Of a DNA stretch of 64,000 nucleotides, positions 26,843 through 35,764 are shown piece after piece. Both the position numbers and the translations under genes were made by a program. Numbering within the stretch: position 1 is the first letter of the stretch; each line of letters begins with the position of its first letter. The stretch is from Acidiflorens sp963847715 (GTDB taxonomy: Bacteria > Acidobacteriota > Terriglobia > Terriglobales > Acidobacteriaceae). The notes below the pieces were generated by a model that was not told where the DNA came from, did no database searches, and saw only the letters and a program-made list of their open reading frames with translations. The DNA lies in NCBI GenBank assembly GCA_963847715.1, contig CAWKAZ010000013.1:62001-126000 (forward strand), read 5' to 3'.

Positions 26843-28642
26843 CTACCAGCCTACTTTCTTACCCTTGTTCTGCTCGTCCAGCCAGGCTTTGAGTGGGGCG
26901 AAATATTCCAGGAGGGCTCCGGCGTCGGTTTGGCGTTCTCCGGTCAAGACTTCCAATGCGTCGGGCCAAGGTTTGCTCTGCCCCATAGCTAACATCTTGT
27001 TGAACTTTGCCCCCGCTTCCTTAGAGCCATAGAACGTGCAGCGGTTGAGTTGTCCCTTGTATCCTGACTCGCGGCAGAGGGCGCGGTAGAACTGGAACTC
27101 AAGAATGTGCGCCAGAAAATACCGGGTGTAGGGCACGTTCGCGGCTACGTGATACTTCGCTCCCGGATCAAAATCGGCTTCACTGCGGGCTACGGGCGGC
27201 GCGACTCCCTGATACTTCAAACGCAGCGCCCACCACTGCTTGTTGTAATCCGCTGGAGTGATTTCTCCCGAGAAAACTTTCCAACGCCACTGGTCGATCA
27301 TCAAACCAAACGGCAGAAATGCGACACGATCCAGCGCCTGCTTCAGTAATTCAGGAATGTCGTTGCTGTTTGGCGGAACTTTTTCGAGTAATCCGACTTT
27401 GTGCAGGTACTCGGGCGTAATGGCGAGGGCGATGGCGTCTCCAATGGCCTCGTGGAAGCCATCGTTGGCGCCGTTCTGGAACAGAAAAGGCTGATCCTTG
27501 TACGCGCGCTGATAGAAGTTGTGTCCGAGCTCGTGATGGATTGTGACGAAGTCCTCGCCGCGCACCTGAATGCACATCTTCACGCGAAGATCGTCTTTGT
27601 TGTCGAGATCCCAGGCGCTGGCGTGGCAGACTACGTCGCGGTCGGCGGGCTTTGTGAAGAGCGAACGCTCCCAGAATGTCGACGGCAGCTTCTCGAACCC
27701 CATCGAGGTGAAGAAGCCTTCGCCGTATTTGACCATGCCCTTGGGATCGAGATTTTTCTTCTGGAGGAGCTCAGTGACATTGACGCCGCCTTTATCTTCT
27801 TTCACGTCGAGCAGGTCGTAGATGTTGCCCCACTGCTGCGCCCAGGGATTGCCAAGCAGATGCGCCGGGATTGGGCCATCTAGCGGAACGACATTCGGGC
27901 CGTATTTTTCGGCGAGCTTCCAGCGTACGTAGGTGTGCAGTGCAAGATAAAGAGGCTTGACCTGGTTCCACAGGCGCTCGAGGTCGAGGGAGAACTCATC
28001 GGGCGTCATGTCGTATCCAGCGCGCCAGAGAGCCCCAGTATCTTTGAATCCAATTTCACGCGCGCCTTGATTGGAGAGATCGACGAAACGCGAGTACCGC
28101 TGCCGCATGGGCGGAGCGATGGCATGCCATCCGGCCCAGAGTTCTTTCAGTTCCTCCGGATTGCGGCTGGAGGACATGATTTTTTCGATGGCCGTGATGT
28201 CCAGACACTCGCCGTTTTTGCGGCAATACTTTCCTTTGCCGTAATCGCCATCGAGAGAGACGCCGATCGTCGTCATCTCTCGGCGCAGGGCGGCATTTTT
28301 TGGGGCAGGAGCAGTGAGGCCGAGTTTTAGCAGCATGAATTTTCGTGCCAGATCGGGCGGCAGGGTGAGGCCGTCGAAACGCTTCGCTTTCTCCACGAGG
28401 TCGGTGGTGACGGCGGTGACCTGATCGATGGCGTCGGCCGCCATGGCCTGGGTGTCGTCGGTGATGAAATTTTCCTGCACCCACGAGGCGCGGTTCACCT
28501 TCACCGACAAGTCGGCCAGTTGGGTTTCAGCCTGGCTCATGAATTCCTGAGCTTCTGCGACCGTAGGGGCGGATTGAGCATGCACAATCGTCATATGAGA
28601 GTTCACGACAAGAAATAAGAGTACGAGCAACAGGGACCTCAT
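26843..28642 (-). CDS. Exported M2-family peptidyl-dipeptidase (ACE-like)
   Basis: About 599 aa from the ATG at 28642 (GGAGG 4 nt upstream); a TTG 15 nt further out is less likely. Signal peptide MRSLLLVLLFLVVNSHMTIVHAQ. Zinc site TIHHELGHNFYQRAY (HEXXH at about residues 370-374) with the third ligand Glu in GFHEAIGDAIALA. The length and the final region with YKGQLNRCTFYGSKEAGAKF match single-domain bacterial angiotensin-converting-enzyme relatives, which remove C-terminal dipeptides. Predicted periplasmic or lipid-free secreted. It stands between thrS and plsC. Confidence 0.94.
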   Translation of the reverse strand: MRSLLLVLLFLVVNSHMTIVHAQSAPTVAEAQEFMSQAETQLADLSVKVNRASWVQENFITDDTQAMAADAIDQVTAVTTDLVEKAKRFDGLTLPPDLARKFMLLKLGLTAPAPKNAALRREMTTIGVSLDGDYGKGKYCRKNGECLDITAIEKIMSSSRNPEELKELWAGWHAIAPPMRQRYSRFVDLSNQGAREIGFKDTGALWRAGYDMTPDEFSLDLERLWNQVKPLYLALHTYVRWKLAEKYGPNVVPLDGPIPAHLLGNPWAQQWGNIYDLLDVKEDKGGVNVTELLQKKNLDPKGMVKYGEGFFTSMGFEKLPSTFWERSLFTKPADRDVVCHASAWDLDNKDDLRVKMCIQVRGEDFVTIHHELGHNFYQRAYKDQPFLFQNGANDGFHEAIGDAIALAITPEYLHKVGLLEKVPPNSNDIPELLKQALDRVAFLPFGLMIDQWRWKVFSGEITPADYNKQWWALRLKYQGVAPPVARSEADFDPGAKYHVAANVPYTRYFLAHILEFQFYRALCRESGYKGQLNRCTFYGSKEAGAKFNKMLAMGQSKPWPDALEVLTGERQTDAGALLEYFAPLKAWLDEQNKGKKVGW

Positions 28643-28738
28643 GACACCTCCGGACAAACTGAAGATTATGACGGATGAGAGAGGGAATTGTCAGCGCTGA
28701 GAAATACGGACAGCTGGGGGGTAGGCCCTAACGGCGTC

Positions 28739-29608
28739 CTACGTGGTTCGGGGCGCCGAATGCAGCGTTTCGATGGCCGACTTCACTTTGGCCGAGACGG
28801 CGTCGGTGTCGCTCAGCTTTAATCCGGCGGTGGAGATGGTTTCGCCAATGCGCATCTCCAGCGGCTGGCACTTGATGTGGTAGGTGTTCATGGGCAATAG
28901 GTCGAAAGTGTCGACCAGCGCGATGGGGACGATGTCGGCTTGCGCTTTGATGGCCAGGAAAAAAGCTCCGGGCAGAAAAGGTTGAATGTTTCCGTCGCGC
29001 GTGCGGCCGCCCTCGGGGAAAATCACCAGCGGCATGCCGCTACGCAGGCTTCGGAGCGCGGACTTGATGGCGCCAATCGAAGCCGCCGGGTTCTGTTGGT
29101 TGATGCAGACTTGTCCAGAACGTTTCAGATGCCAGCCAACGAACGGGTAGGCAAGCAATTCACTCTTGAAGATGATGCGGAACTGAAATGGCAAGTGCAC
29201 GTAGAGGACTGGAATATCGAGCGCCGAAGCATGCGTCACGGCGTAGACCTTGGGACGCGAATTGTCGAACGTTTCGGCGGAAAGGCCGGTGACCTTCACC
29301 GGCGATAGGATCGTCTTCATCACCAGCCATGACCAGAAGCGCGCGAGATTGTGCTGAATGCGTCCGTTGTGATCGAAGAGCGAGCAGATTAGAGAGAGAG
29401 TACCTAGGATCAGGGTGTAGGCCCAGATCAGCGGATCGATGATGAAGTAGGATCGCAGGCGGCTTAGCCAGCCATGAGAAGAAGGGCGGGCGAATGCGTC
29501 GGTTGTGACATTGGCCGCGGGCACCTCGCTTTGCTCGACCGAACGGACGAAGGCGTCCGTCCCTACGGGGGATTTTTCGGGCTCGACGGTTGTAGCAATC
29601 TTGTTCAC
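28739..29608 (-). CDS. plsC: 1-acyl-sn-glycerol-3-phosphate acyltransferase (PlsC-like)
   Basis: Lysophosphatidic acid acyltransferase for phospholipid synthesis. A membrane region (FIIDPLIWAYTLILGTLSLICSL) precedes the HX4D box THASALD, the FKSELL block, FPEGGRTRDG and VPIALVDTF: all four acyltransferase blocks are present. The N-terminus is uncertain. The open frame extends to 29665, but that part runs through a dispersed hairpin repeat (29632-29656), so I start at the GTG at 29608. The next 45 residues also contain a repeat-derived segment (GTDAFVRS near 29560). It directly follows folC on the same strand. Confidence 0.88.
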   Translation of the reverse strand: MNKIATTVEPEKSPVGTDAFVRSVEQSEVPAANVTTDAFARPSSHGWLSRLRSYFIIDPLIWAYTLILGTLSLICSLFDHNGRIQHNLARFWSWLVMKTILSPVKVTGLSAETFDNSRPKVYAVTHASALDIPVLYVHLPFQFRIIFKSELLAYPFVGWHLKRSGQVCINQQNPAASIGAIKSALRSLRSGMPLVIFPEGGRTRDGNIQPFLPGAFFLAIKAQADIVPIALVDTFDLLPMNTYHIKCQPLEMRIGETISTAGLKLSDTDAVSAKVKSAIETLHSAPRTT

Positions 29609-29631
29609 GTTTTCTCTTGTCTTACGCTTCT

Positions 29632-29656
29632 CGCGGGCAAGAATGCCCGCGCCACA
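29632..29656. repeat. Dispersed hairpin repeat between folC and plsC
   Basis: CGCGGGCAAGAATGCCCGCGCC then ACAC, the same family as in mnmE, yidD and mutS2. It lies within the folC-plsC junction and inside the longest possible plsC frame. Confidence 0.7.
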
Positions 29657-29669
29657 CGCTACCAAGTCT

Positions 29670-31034
29670 TTAGATGCGGACCGATAGGATTCGCATCGCT
29701 TCTCCTACTACGTAAATTGAGCCGGTTACCACCACCACGCCATGGGGGCCGGCGATTTTCTTTGCCCGGTTCAGCGCGTCGGCCACATCTTCGGCTTCCT
29801 CGATCTGCATATCGGAAGCTACCCGGGCTGCGGCCTGGCGAATCTCGTCCGGTGTGGCGGCGCGCGGGTTATTCGCGTGAGTCACGATGACGTGGCTCGC
29901 GATCGGAAACAGAATCTCTGTGATCTCTTGCACGGCCTTGTCGCGCATCACGCCAAAAACCATGGTGATCGAGCGACCATCCTGATAAGCGGCCGAGAGT
30001 GTCGAGCGCAAGGCCCAGGCTCCGGCAGGATTGTGCGCCACGTCGAACACGTACTCAGGATTGTCTCCCGAGGCTGGCACCAACTGGAAGCGGCCGGGCC
30101 AATGGGCCTCGCGAATCCCTGTGGCGATGGTTTGTGGCGTGATCTGGGCGATGCCCTGGTTGTGGAGTTCCACGGCCGCAGCGATAGCAAGCGCCAGGTT
30201 GCGGAGCTGGTGACGGCCCACCAGCGGCGAGTCGACCAGAATTTCCGTGCCCATGACTTCGAGTGGGTAACGATTGCGGATGGCGGTGTGCGGTCCGTCG
30301 CTGCTCAAACTGTTCTCGCTGGCCGGAGACACAGGCGGAACATACGGTACAGCATTCACCGCACGGGCGGCGGCTTCAAGGATAGCATGGCCGATCACGT
30401 CGTTGGCCTCGGGTAGCTGGGGAAGGGTCACCACGACTCCGCCAGGGCGGATGATGCCGGCCTTTTCGCGCGCGATTTCGGCGACCGTGCTGCCCAGATA
30501 GTTTTGATGATCGAGCGAGACGTCGGTGATGATGCTGAGCCGCGGCTCGACCACGTTGGTGGCGTCGAGACGTCCGCCCATGCCGACTTCGAGGATAACC
30601 ATATCCGGACGGCTGCGGGCGAAGTACTCGAAGGCCATGGCCGTCATCATCTCGAAGAAGCTGGGATGCCAAGGCAGATCGCCTTCCGTGACCAGGCGCT
30701 CGGCGGTGCGACCTACCACGTCGTGGAGGACGGCGAAATCGTCGTCGGTGATCGGCTTGCCGTCGAGGCGAATGCGTTCATTGATGCGGACCAGATGCGG
30801 CGATGTATAGAGGCCGGTCTTCAGCCCGGACGCCTGGAGGATGGACGCCAGCGTCGCGCCAGTGGAGCCTTTGCCGTTGGTCCCGGCGATGAGAACGCTG
30901 GGGAACCTGTTTTCCGGATTTCCCAAAGCGGCCAATAGAACCCGCATGTGCGCCAAATCGAACTTATGCGACGGCGTCTGGGCCAGTTCGTGACCCAGCG
31001 CGTACATCTGCGCGACTGCGGAATCGTAAGACAT
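29670..31034 (-). CDS. folC: Bifunctional folylpolyglutamate/dihydrofolate synthase
   Basis: A 454-aa Mur-ligase-family enzyme adding glutamate to folates. ATP site IAGTNGKGSTGATLASIL, then GLYTSPHLVRINERI, the Mg-binding LEVGMGGRLDATNVV, SLDHQNYLGST and the C-terminal domain YVFDVAHNPAGAWAL. The C-terminal domain ends with GVVVVTGSIYVVGEAM. Encoded downstream of accD, a very common pairing (accD-folC), with an inverted-repeat element between them. Confidence 0.97.
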   Translation of the reverse strand: MSYDSAVAQMYALGHELAQTPSHKFDLAHMRVLLAALGNPENRFPSVLIAGTNGKGSTGATLASILQASGLKTGLYTSPHLVRINERIRLDGKPITDDDFAVLHDVVGRTAERLVTEGDLPWHPSFFEMMTAMAFEYFARSRPDMVILEVGMGGRLDATNVVEPRLSIITDVSLDHQNYLGSTVAEIAREKAGIIRPGGVVVTLPQLPEANDVIGHAILEAAARAVNAVPYVPPVSPASENSLSSDGPHTAIRNRYPLEVMGTEILVDSPLVGRHQLRNLALAIAAAVELHNQGIAQITPQTIATGIREAHWPGRFQLVPASGDNPEYVFDVAHNPAGAWALRSTLSAAYQDGRSITMVFGVMRDKAVQEITEILFPIASHVIVTHANNPRAATPDEIRQAAARVASDMQIEEAEDVADALNRAKKIAGPHGVVVVTGSIYVVGEAMRILSVRI

Positions 31035-31232
31035 CGGTCGTAAGTCGCTGGTCGTTGGTCGCTAGTCGTTCATGCCCGCTTCAGGGTACCAATTATTGCT
31101 GCTGCTTTCGATTCTCTCGCATTGGAAGGAAGATGGCTGCGGTTAAAGTGCTCCACACGCGGCCCGAGCAGAAACCCCATCGGCTAAAAGGACGGGTTGG
31201 CTAACGACTGGCGACGAACGACCAGCGACTTG
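31027..31232. repeat. Inverted-repeat element (TCGCTGGTCGTTGGTCG family) between accD and folC
   Basis: Left arm at 31028-31060 (GTAAGTCGCTGGTCGTTGG, then TCGCTAGTCGTT); the right arm at 31200-31231 is its imperfect reverse complement (ACGACTGGCGACGAACGAC, then CAGCGACTTG). The enclosed 140 bp has no gene. The same arms occur in frame within dnaG (54688-54788). Confidence 0.7.
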
Positions 31233-31234
31233 TC

Positions 31235-32083
31235 CTACGCCGCTTGCACCATGAAGGCCAGCGCTCTTGCTATGTAGGCTTTCAGGTCTTTGCGGTGGAC
31301 TACTGCGTCCAGCATTCCGTGTTCGAGAAGGAACTCGGAGCGCTGGAAGCCCGGCGGTAACTTCTGGCGGATCGTTTGCTCGATGACTCTGGGGCCGGCG
31401 AAACCGATCAGGGCGCCCGGTTCGGCGATGTTGAGATCGCCCAACATGGCAAATGAGGCGGTCACGCCGCCGGTGGTGGGATCCGTGAGGAGCGAAATGT
31501 AGGGAACCTTCGCCGCATCCAACCGAGCCAGTGCGGCAGAGACTTTCGCAAGCTGCATCAGGCTGATCACGCCCTCCATCATCCGTGCGCCGCCGGAAGC
31601 AGAAACGATAATGATCGGAGTGTGCGTTTCGATTGCTTTTTCGACGGCGCGCGTGATGACCTCACCGACGGCAGCGCCCATGCTGCCGCCGATGAAGGAG
31701 TACTCCATCGAGCTGACGATGACCGGCCGGCCGTTGAGTTTGCCGCGGGCGTTGATAATGGCATCTTTCAGTCCGGTGTCGGCCTTGGCCCGTTTCAGAC
31801 GCGAGGAATAGGCCTTAAGGTCGACGAATTTCAGCGGATCGGTCGAAGTAAGATTGCTGTCAAAAACCTCGTATTGATTGTCATCGAGAAGCTGAGCCAA
31901 GCGGGTGCGGGCGTCGATGCGGAAGTGCTTGTCGCACTTGGGGCAGACGTTGAGATTCTCTTCGAGATCCTTCTTCCAGATAATCTGCCGGCAGCCGTCA
32001 CACTTCACCCAGAGCCCTTCGGTGCGGACTTTCTTCTCGCCGGAAGTATCGAGTTCGCCGGATTGTCGTTTGAACCAAGTCAT
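31235..32083 (-). CDS. accD: Acetyl-CoA carboxylase carboxyltransferase beta subunit
   Basis: 282 aa. N-terminal four-Cys zinc finger (VKCDGCRQ then VCPKCDKHFRID), then the crotonase-like carboxyltransferase core with GRPVIVSSMEYSFIGGSMG, SASGGARMMEGVISLMQ, TDPTTGGVTASFAMLGD and GFAGPRVIEQTIRQKLP. It forms an alpha2beta2 transferase with AccA (not in the window) making malonyl-CoA for fatty acids. Upstream lies a CTCAG-type repeat (32092-32146); downstream is folC. Confidence 0.98.
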   Translation of the reverse strand: MTWFKRQSGELDTSGEKKVRTEGLWVKCDGCRQIIWKKDLEENLNVCPKCDKHFRIDARTRLAQLLDDNQYEVFDSNLTSTDPLKFVDLKAYSSRLKRAKADTGLKDAIINARGKLNGRPVIVSSMEYSFIGGSMGAAVGEVITRAVEKAIETHTPIIIVSASGGARMMEGVISLMQLAKVSAALARLDAAKVPYISLLTDPTTGGVTASFAMLGDLNIAEPGALIGFAGPRVIEQTIRQKLPPGFQRSEFLLEHGMLDAVVHRKDLKAYIARALAFMVQAA

Positions 32084-32145
32084 AAAAGCGGCTCTCAGTT
32101 CTCAGCTAAACCACTTCAGCTGGCGCTCTTACTGAGAACTGACAA

Positions 32146-32682
32146 CTAGTACTCAATTCCTCTCTGGGCCATCACGCCTTTTTCGTAAGCGTGCTTTACC
32201 TGGCGCATTTCGGTCACGGTGTCGGCTAGTTCAACTATTGTCGAGTGCGCGTTCCGTCCGGTCAAGATGATGTGCACCATCTCCGGCTTACGTTTCAGGG
32301 ACGCGGCCACTTTGGCCGGGTCTAGCATACCGTAACTGATGGCGTAATTAATCTCGTCGAGCACGACCAGATCCCACTCGCAGGACTGGATCGCTTTCTC
32401 CGCCTCGGCCCAGGCTTCCTCGACCATCCGCACATCTTCGGGGTCAGGCTTCTCGGCGCCGACTTTCACGAAGCCGCGTCCCATTTGTTTCATGATGAAC
32501 TTGTCGCCGAAGGCTTTGACCGCATCGAGTTCGCCATAATGCCACGAACCCTTCAGAAACTGGAGCATCAGCACGCGCATTCCCTGACCAACCGCCCGCA
32601 GCGCGGTACCCATGGCAGCCGTGGTCTTACCCTTGCCGGGGCCGGTATTCACGATGATGAGTCCACGGCGGATATCTGACAT
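32146..32682 (-). CDS. cobO: Cob(I)yrinic acid a,c-diamide adenosyltransferase
   Basis: A 178-aa CobA/CobO/BtuR-type corrinoid adenosyltransferase. P-loop NTGPGKGKTTAAMG, QFLKGSWHYGE, WDLVVLDEINYAISYG (Walker B-like), VHIILTGRNAH and the ending VKHAYEKGVMAQRGIEY. It transfers adenosyl from ATP to Co(I) corrinoids, giving coenzyme B12. No other cobalamin genes lie nearby, so a salvage role is plausible. The stop lies inside a CTCAG-type repeat that separates it from accD. Confidence 0.96.
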   Translation of the reverse strand: MSDIRRGLIIVNTGPGKGKTTAAMGTALRAVGQGMRVLMLQFLKGSWHYGELDAVKAFGDKFIMKQMGRGFVKVGAEKPDPEDVRMVEEAWAEAEKAIQSCEWDLVVLDEINYAISYGMLDPAKVAASLKRKPEMVHIILTGRNAHSTIVELADTVTEMRQVKHAYEKGVMAQRGIEY

Positions 32683-32784
32683 AGAGCCGAATTTCTTATT
32701 GTACGCGGACGGGAATGGGCATGCCAGAGCCGCGGGCTACACCTAACACGGAGGCACGGAGACACAGAGGCGTGCGTAGGTCGT

Positions 32785-34029
32785 TTAGCGCGAAAACACT
32801 ACCCCATGAGGCGAGCCCGTTCCTTTCCACCCGTGCGGCCAGTCGCGGTCAGCAAAATTGAAACCCGGTTTGCCGTCTGCGTCGTGGAACGAGTCGTCCA
32901 CGGAGAGCGCTCCGGTGGCCTGGTCGAACTTCAGCAGGAAGAGGCGAGGATCGCGCCCGGTTACCACTACGCGCTGCGTTTTGGCGTCCCATCCGGTCCA
33001 ATGGGGCTTGAACGTGTCGCTGATCTTCAAGCGCGAGACCTCAACGGGCTTTGCTCCATTTGCGATATCGAGAACGATCAAACCGGGAATCGCGGGCACG
33101 CTCTGGATCAGATAGTGTCCGACGATGGTTGGAACTCCGCACCAGTTGCCGGGGAAGGCATACACGAGTTGCGACTTGGGTTCGTCAGTCTTGAGGCCAG
33201 TAATACGCTCGATTCCGCAGCCCAACGTCTGCACATAGACCGATCCATCCGGACCAAGGCGCGGCTCTTCGGGGCTGATCTGGGCATAGCGATTTTCTCC
33301 GACATCGAAGTAAGAGGTCCTGAGGAGCTTGAGATCGGAGAGACGCCACACCTGATAAGTGACGCCGCGGAAGATGTCCTCCAAGTGCATGGAGGAGTTG
33401 GTGGAGACGACGCGGTCGAGATCGGGAAGGATGACAAGGCCGTAGGGCATAAGCAGGGCGTCGGGAAATGCGGGGTCGGCGTTACTAGCCGAGCGAATCA
33501 CCTTGCCCTCGTCGTCGATTTCGACCAGGCCTCCGCTGGTGCCCATGTGCCCATCGTTCATGCTCATGTTGTGATGCGCGTGCTGAAAAGTGGCGAGCAC
33601 GCGCCCGTTGGGCAACCGCTGGTAAGAGTGCGGGTGCATGTAGCCCGCCATGTCGGTAAACGACGTAGCAACTCTCGGATGCAGCGGGTCGCGCACATCG
33701 AAAATAAACGTCCGCCCGGCATCATGATCGTTCGCGAAGAGCATGCCGCTGGCGGGCATCGTGTATTCGGTGTGATGGGCATACATCGTCGGCTGATCGG
33801 TGGCGACAGTCGTCACCAGATGCCCGTAGGAAGGCGAGGCCGGATCGGCGTCGATGACCGCGAGAAAGTCGTTACCTTTGCCGGCTGCATCGCCAGTCCA
33901 GGCAAAAAGGTAGTGACCGGACGTCTTTTGCTCCTGCGATTGCGCCAGAAGACTGACGGCGGAAAAGGCCAGAACGAGACAGAGCAGGAGACGCGACATC
34001 CCCGAGCGCGGTTGAAAATTTGTGATCAT
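32785..34029 (-). CDS. Exported SBP56/methanethiol-oxidase-like beta-propeller protein
   Basis: 414 aa. A secretion signal is visible (MSRLLLCLVLAFSAVSLLAQ, from internal Met 11 at 33999). The outer ATG at 34029 lies 9 nt after a TATACT, so the mRNA may be nearly leaderless. The body resembles the selenium-binding protein 56/methanethiol oxidase family: DFLAVIDADPASPSYGHLV, MYAHHTEYTMP, DHDAGRTFIFDV, MHPHSYQRLPNGRVLATFQHAHH, VYVQTLGCGIERIT and GSPHGVVFSR. Many His residues could bind metal. The activity is inferred from family only. Confidence 0.8.
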   Translation of the reverse strand: MITNFQPRSGMSRLLLCLVLAFSAVSLLAQSQEQKTSGHYLFAWTGDAAGKGNDFLAVIDADPASPSYGHLVTTVATDQPTMYAHHTEYTMPASGMLFANDHDAGRTFIFDVRDPLHPRVATSFTDMAGYMHPHSYQRLPNGRVLATFQHAHHNMSMNDGHMGTSGGLVEIDDEGKVIRSASNADPAFPDALLMPYGLVILPDLDRVVSTNSSMHLEDIFRGVTYQVWRLSDLKLLRTSYFDVGENRYAQISPEEPRLGPDGSVYVQTLGCGIERITGLKTDEPKSQLVYAFPGNWCGVPTIVGHYLIQSVPAIPGLIVLDIANGAKPVEVSRLKISDTFKPHWTGWDAKTQRVVVTGRDPRLFLLKFDQATGALSVDDSFHDADGKPGFNFADRDWPHGWKGTGSPHGVVFSR

Positions 34030-34145
34030 CGCGCGGAAGTATAGCAGTTGGCGGAAGTGTTCTCTAGAAACAGAAGGGCGGACGGTATTGGATTCCGTCC
34101 GCTTCTGGTCAAACGGGGAGATATATTTTCCAGCAGGTAACCGTG

Positions 34146-34313
34146 TTAGGGCATTTCCACGACGCGCGACAGCTTGGGCTGACTCTCGCCGTTGGCTGCG
34201 CCCGGATCCTGAGCGCCCATCAAGCGAGCTGCGATCCGCAGAGCGTCCATCTCTTTGCGGACTTTCATCAGCTCTTGTTCTTTGCTTCGTAGTACTTCGT
34301 ACGGATTTTTCAT
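34146..34313 (-). CDS. Small conserved-looking protein of 55 aa
   Basis: Read directly from the reverse strand: ATG at 34313, TAA at 34146. It begins MKNPYEVLRSKEQEL, continues as a charged helix with two Met/Lys-rich turns (KVRKEMDALRIAARLMG) and ends QPKLSRVVEMP. The N-terminal coiled-coil-like helix and polar tail look like a genuine small protein. GAGG lies 11 nt upstream of the start. It sits between rlmH and the SBP56-like gene on the same strand. Function unknown. Confidence 0.65.
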   Translation of the reverse strand: MKNPYEVLRSKEQELMKVRKEMDALRIAARLMGAQDPGAANGESQPKLSRVVEMP

Positions 34314-34471
34314 TGGGGGAGGGCCTCGCCTAACAAATTAAGACCGGCTTTGCCTGTCTTGAAATACAGTAAGCCAGTTTCGCGCGGCTGGGAAGTCTCA
34401 TTGGTTCATTCGGGATCTGAATCGAGGCTCGCAAAATCCGGCCGACTGGCCGCTGCCCCGTTACTAGATAG

Positions 34472-34903
34472 TTAATGTCCCAGATGATAGGGATGATTCT
34501 TGAGAATCGTGAAGGCGCGATAGATCTGTTCGAGCACAACCACTCGGGCGAGCTCGTGCGGCAACGTCATTTTTCCCAAAGAAAGAGTGAAATGAGCCTG
34601 CCGGCGGGCTTCATCGCTGAAGCCGTCACTTCCTCCGATGGCAAATAGCAAAGGGATCGAGTTGAGTCGCTCGCGGTCGAGGAACTGGGCCAGTTCTTCG
34701 GAAGTAAGTTGCTTTCCGCGTGCGTCCAGGAGAATGAGCCGGTGGCGTTCCTTCGCCTTGGCCAACGCGAGAATTGCGGGTTCATCTTTCACGGCTTGGC
34801 CGGACGTCTCGGCGTAGTGTGACAGCCGCTTCAGATACTCGCTGGTGAGCGTCTCGATGGCGGGTTCTTTCGTTTTGCCGATCCAGACGATTTTGATCTT
34901 CAT
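34472..34903 (-). CDS. rlmH: 23S rRNA (pseudouridine1915-N3)-methyltransferase RlmH
   Basis: A 143-aa SPOUT methyltransferase. It starts MKIKIVWIGKTKE, continues with LLDARGKQLTSEEL, the SAM-binding knot FAIGGSDGF, and LSLGKMTLPHELARVVVLEQIYRAFTILKNHPYH at the C-terminus, all diagnostic. It methylates pseudouridine 1915 in helix 69 of 23S rRNA. The gene order nadD-rsfS-methyltransferase-rlmH on the minus strand matches the frequent nadD-rsfS-rlmH operon. Confidence 0.97.
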   Translation of the reverse strand: MKIKIVWIGKTKEPAIETLTSEYLKRLSHYAETSGQAVKDEPAILALAKAKERHRLILLDARGKQLTSEELAQFLDRERLNSIPLLFAIGGSDGFSDEARRQAHFTLSLGKMTLPHELARVVVLEQIYRAFTILKNHPYHLGH

Positions 34904-34930
34904 GTTTTCCAGGGCGCTGCACTCGGGCCG

Positions 34931-35764
34931 TCAGGCTCTTCCTTCTGCAAAGACCACATCTGCTCCGAAGTGGATCTCGCTTCCTATCCGGTAGCGCTCG
35001 ATGGCAGCTTTAGCTTCGGCGCGGATCGCGGGCCACTTCTCCTCGGGAAGCCGTTCCAGCATCGGTCGAAAAGGCGCAGCCACGGCGCAGGCGTAATCGA
35101 AAACTCCTTCTGCATCGCCGGGCCACGTCCAGGGCAAGTTCCTGTTAAGTTCTTCAACGTCCTGGAATCCGGCGGCGCGCAGAACTGCGGAGAGCGAACC
35201 TGAGGCTGCGAATCGGAACGGGTCTGCTCCTCCCACAGGAAGCATGGGGCCGCCTGCATGGCGATGAACAATCTGCATGGTCGTTTGCCAATAAGGCTGC
35301 TCCACCGCACCCCACGCGGCAAAGCAGGCACGAGCACCGGGTTTGAGCACGCGCCGCAATTCTTCGAGGGCGCGCTTGACGTCACTGAAAAACATCACTC
35401 CGAAACGGCAAGTGGCGAGGTCAAAAGTGTGGTCGGGAAACGGCAGTTGGTGCGCGTCGGCTTGGCGAACAGCGAAGTTCTCGAGCTTCTTGCTGCGGGC
35501 GCGTTCGGAGGCGATTTCGAGCAGATCTGCACTCTGGTCGACTGCTGTGACCTCTCCGTTTGCGCCAACGCGTTGAGCCAGGCTAATTCCAGGCTCGCCA
35601 GTTCCGGCGGCCAAATCGATCACGCTCATCCCTGGTGACGGACGCGAATATTCAACAAAAGCTTCCGTGACCGCTCCGCCCAGCGTAGCCGATTTCGCTT
35701 TCCATTTTTCGGCAGCGATCAGGCGGTAGGAAGAACTCCACGGAGCGGGTGTTGATGCGGACAT
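34931..35764 (-). CDS. Class I SAM-dependent methyltransferase (UbiE-like)
   Basis: 277 aa. Motif I VIDLAAGTGEPGISLA, motif II AVDQSADLLEIA, then QADAHQLPFPDHTFDLATCRFGVMFFSDVKRALEELRRVLKPGARACFAAWG, typical of Methyltransf_11 proteins. Its start codon overlaps the rsfS stop (ATGA, 35762-35765), implying translational coupling with the rsfS-rlmH operon. The substrate is unknown; the similarity to UbiE/COQ5-type enzymes is only general. Confidence 0.9.
   Translation of the reverse strand: MSASTPAPWSSSYRLIAAEKWKAKSATLGGAVTEAFVEYSRPSPGMSVIDLAAGTGEPGISLAQRVGANGEVTAVDQSADLLEIASERARSKKLENFAVRQADAHQLPFPDHTFDLATCRFGVMFFSDVKRALEELRRVLKPGARACFAAWGAVEQPYWQTTMQIVHRHAGGPMLPVGGADPFRFAASGSLSAVLRAAGFQDVEELNRNLPWTWPGDAEGVFDYACAVAAPFRPMLERLPEEKWPAIRAEAKAAIERYRIGSEIHFGADVVFAEGRA

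Noticed and set aside
32806..34044. Antisense 412-aa open frame over the SBP56-like gene
   Set aside because: Shadow of the real gene; no domain pattern.
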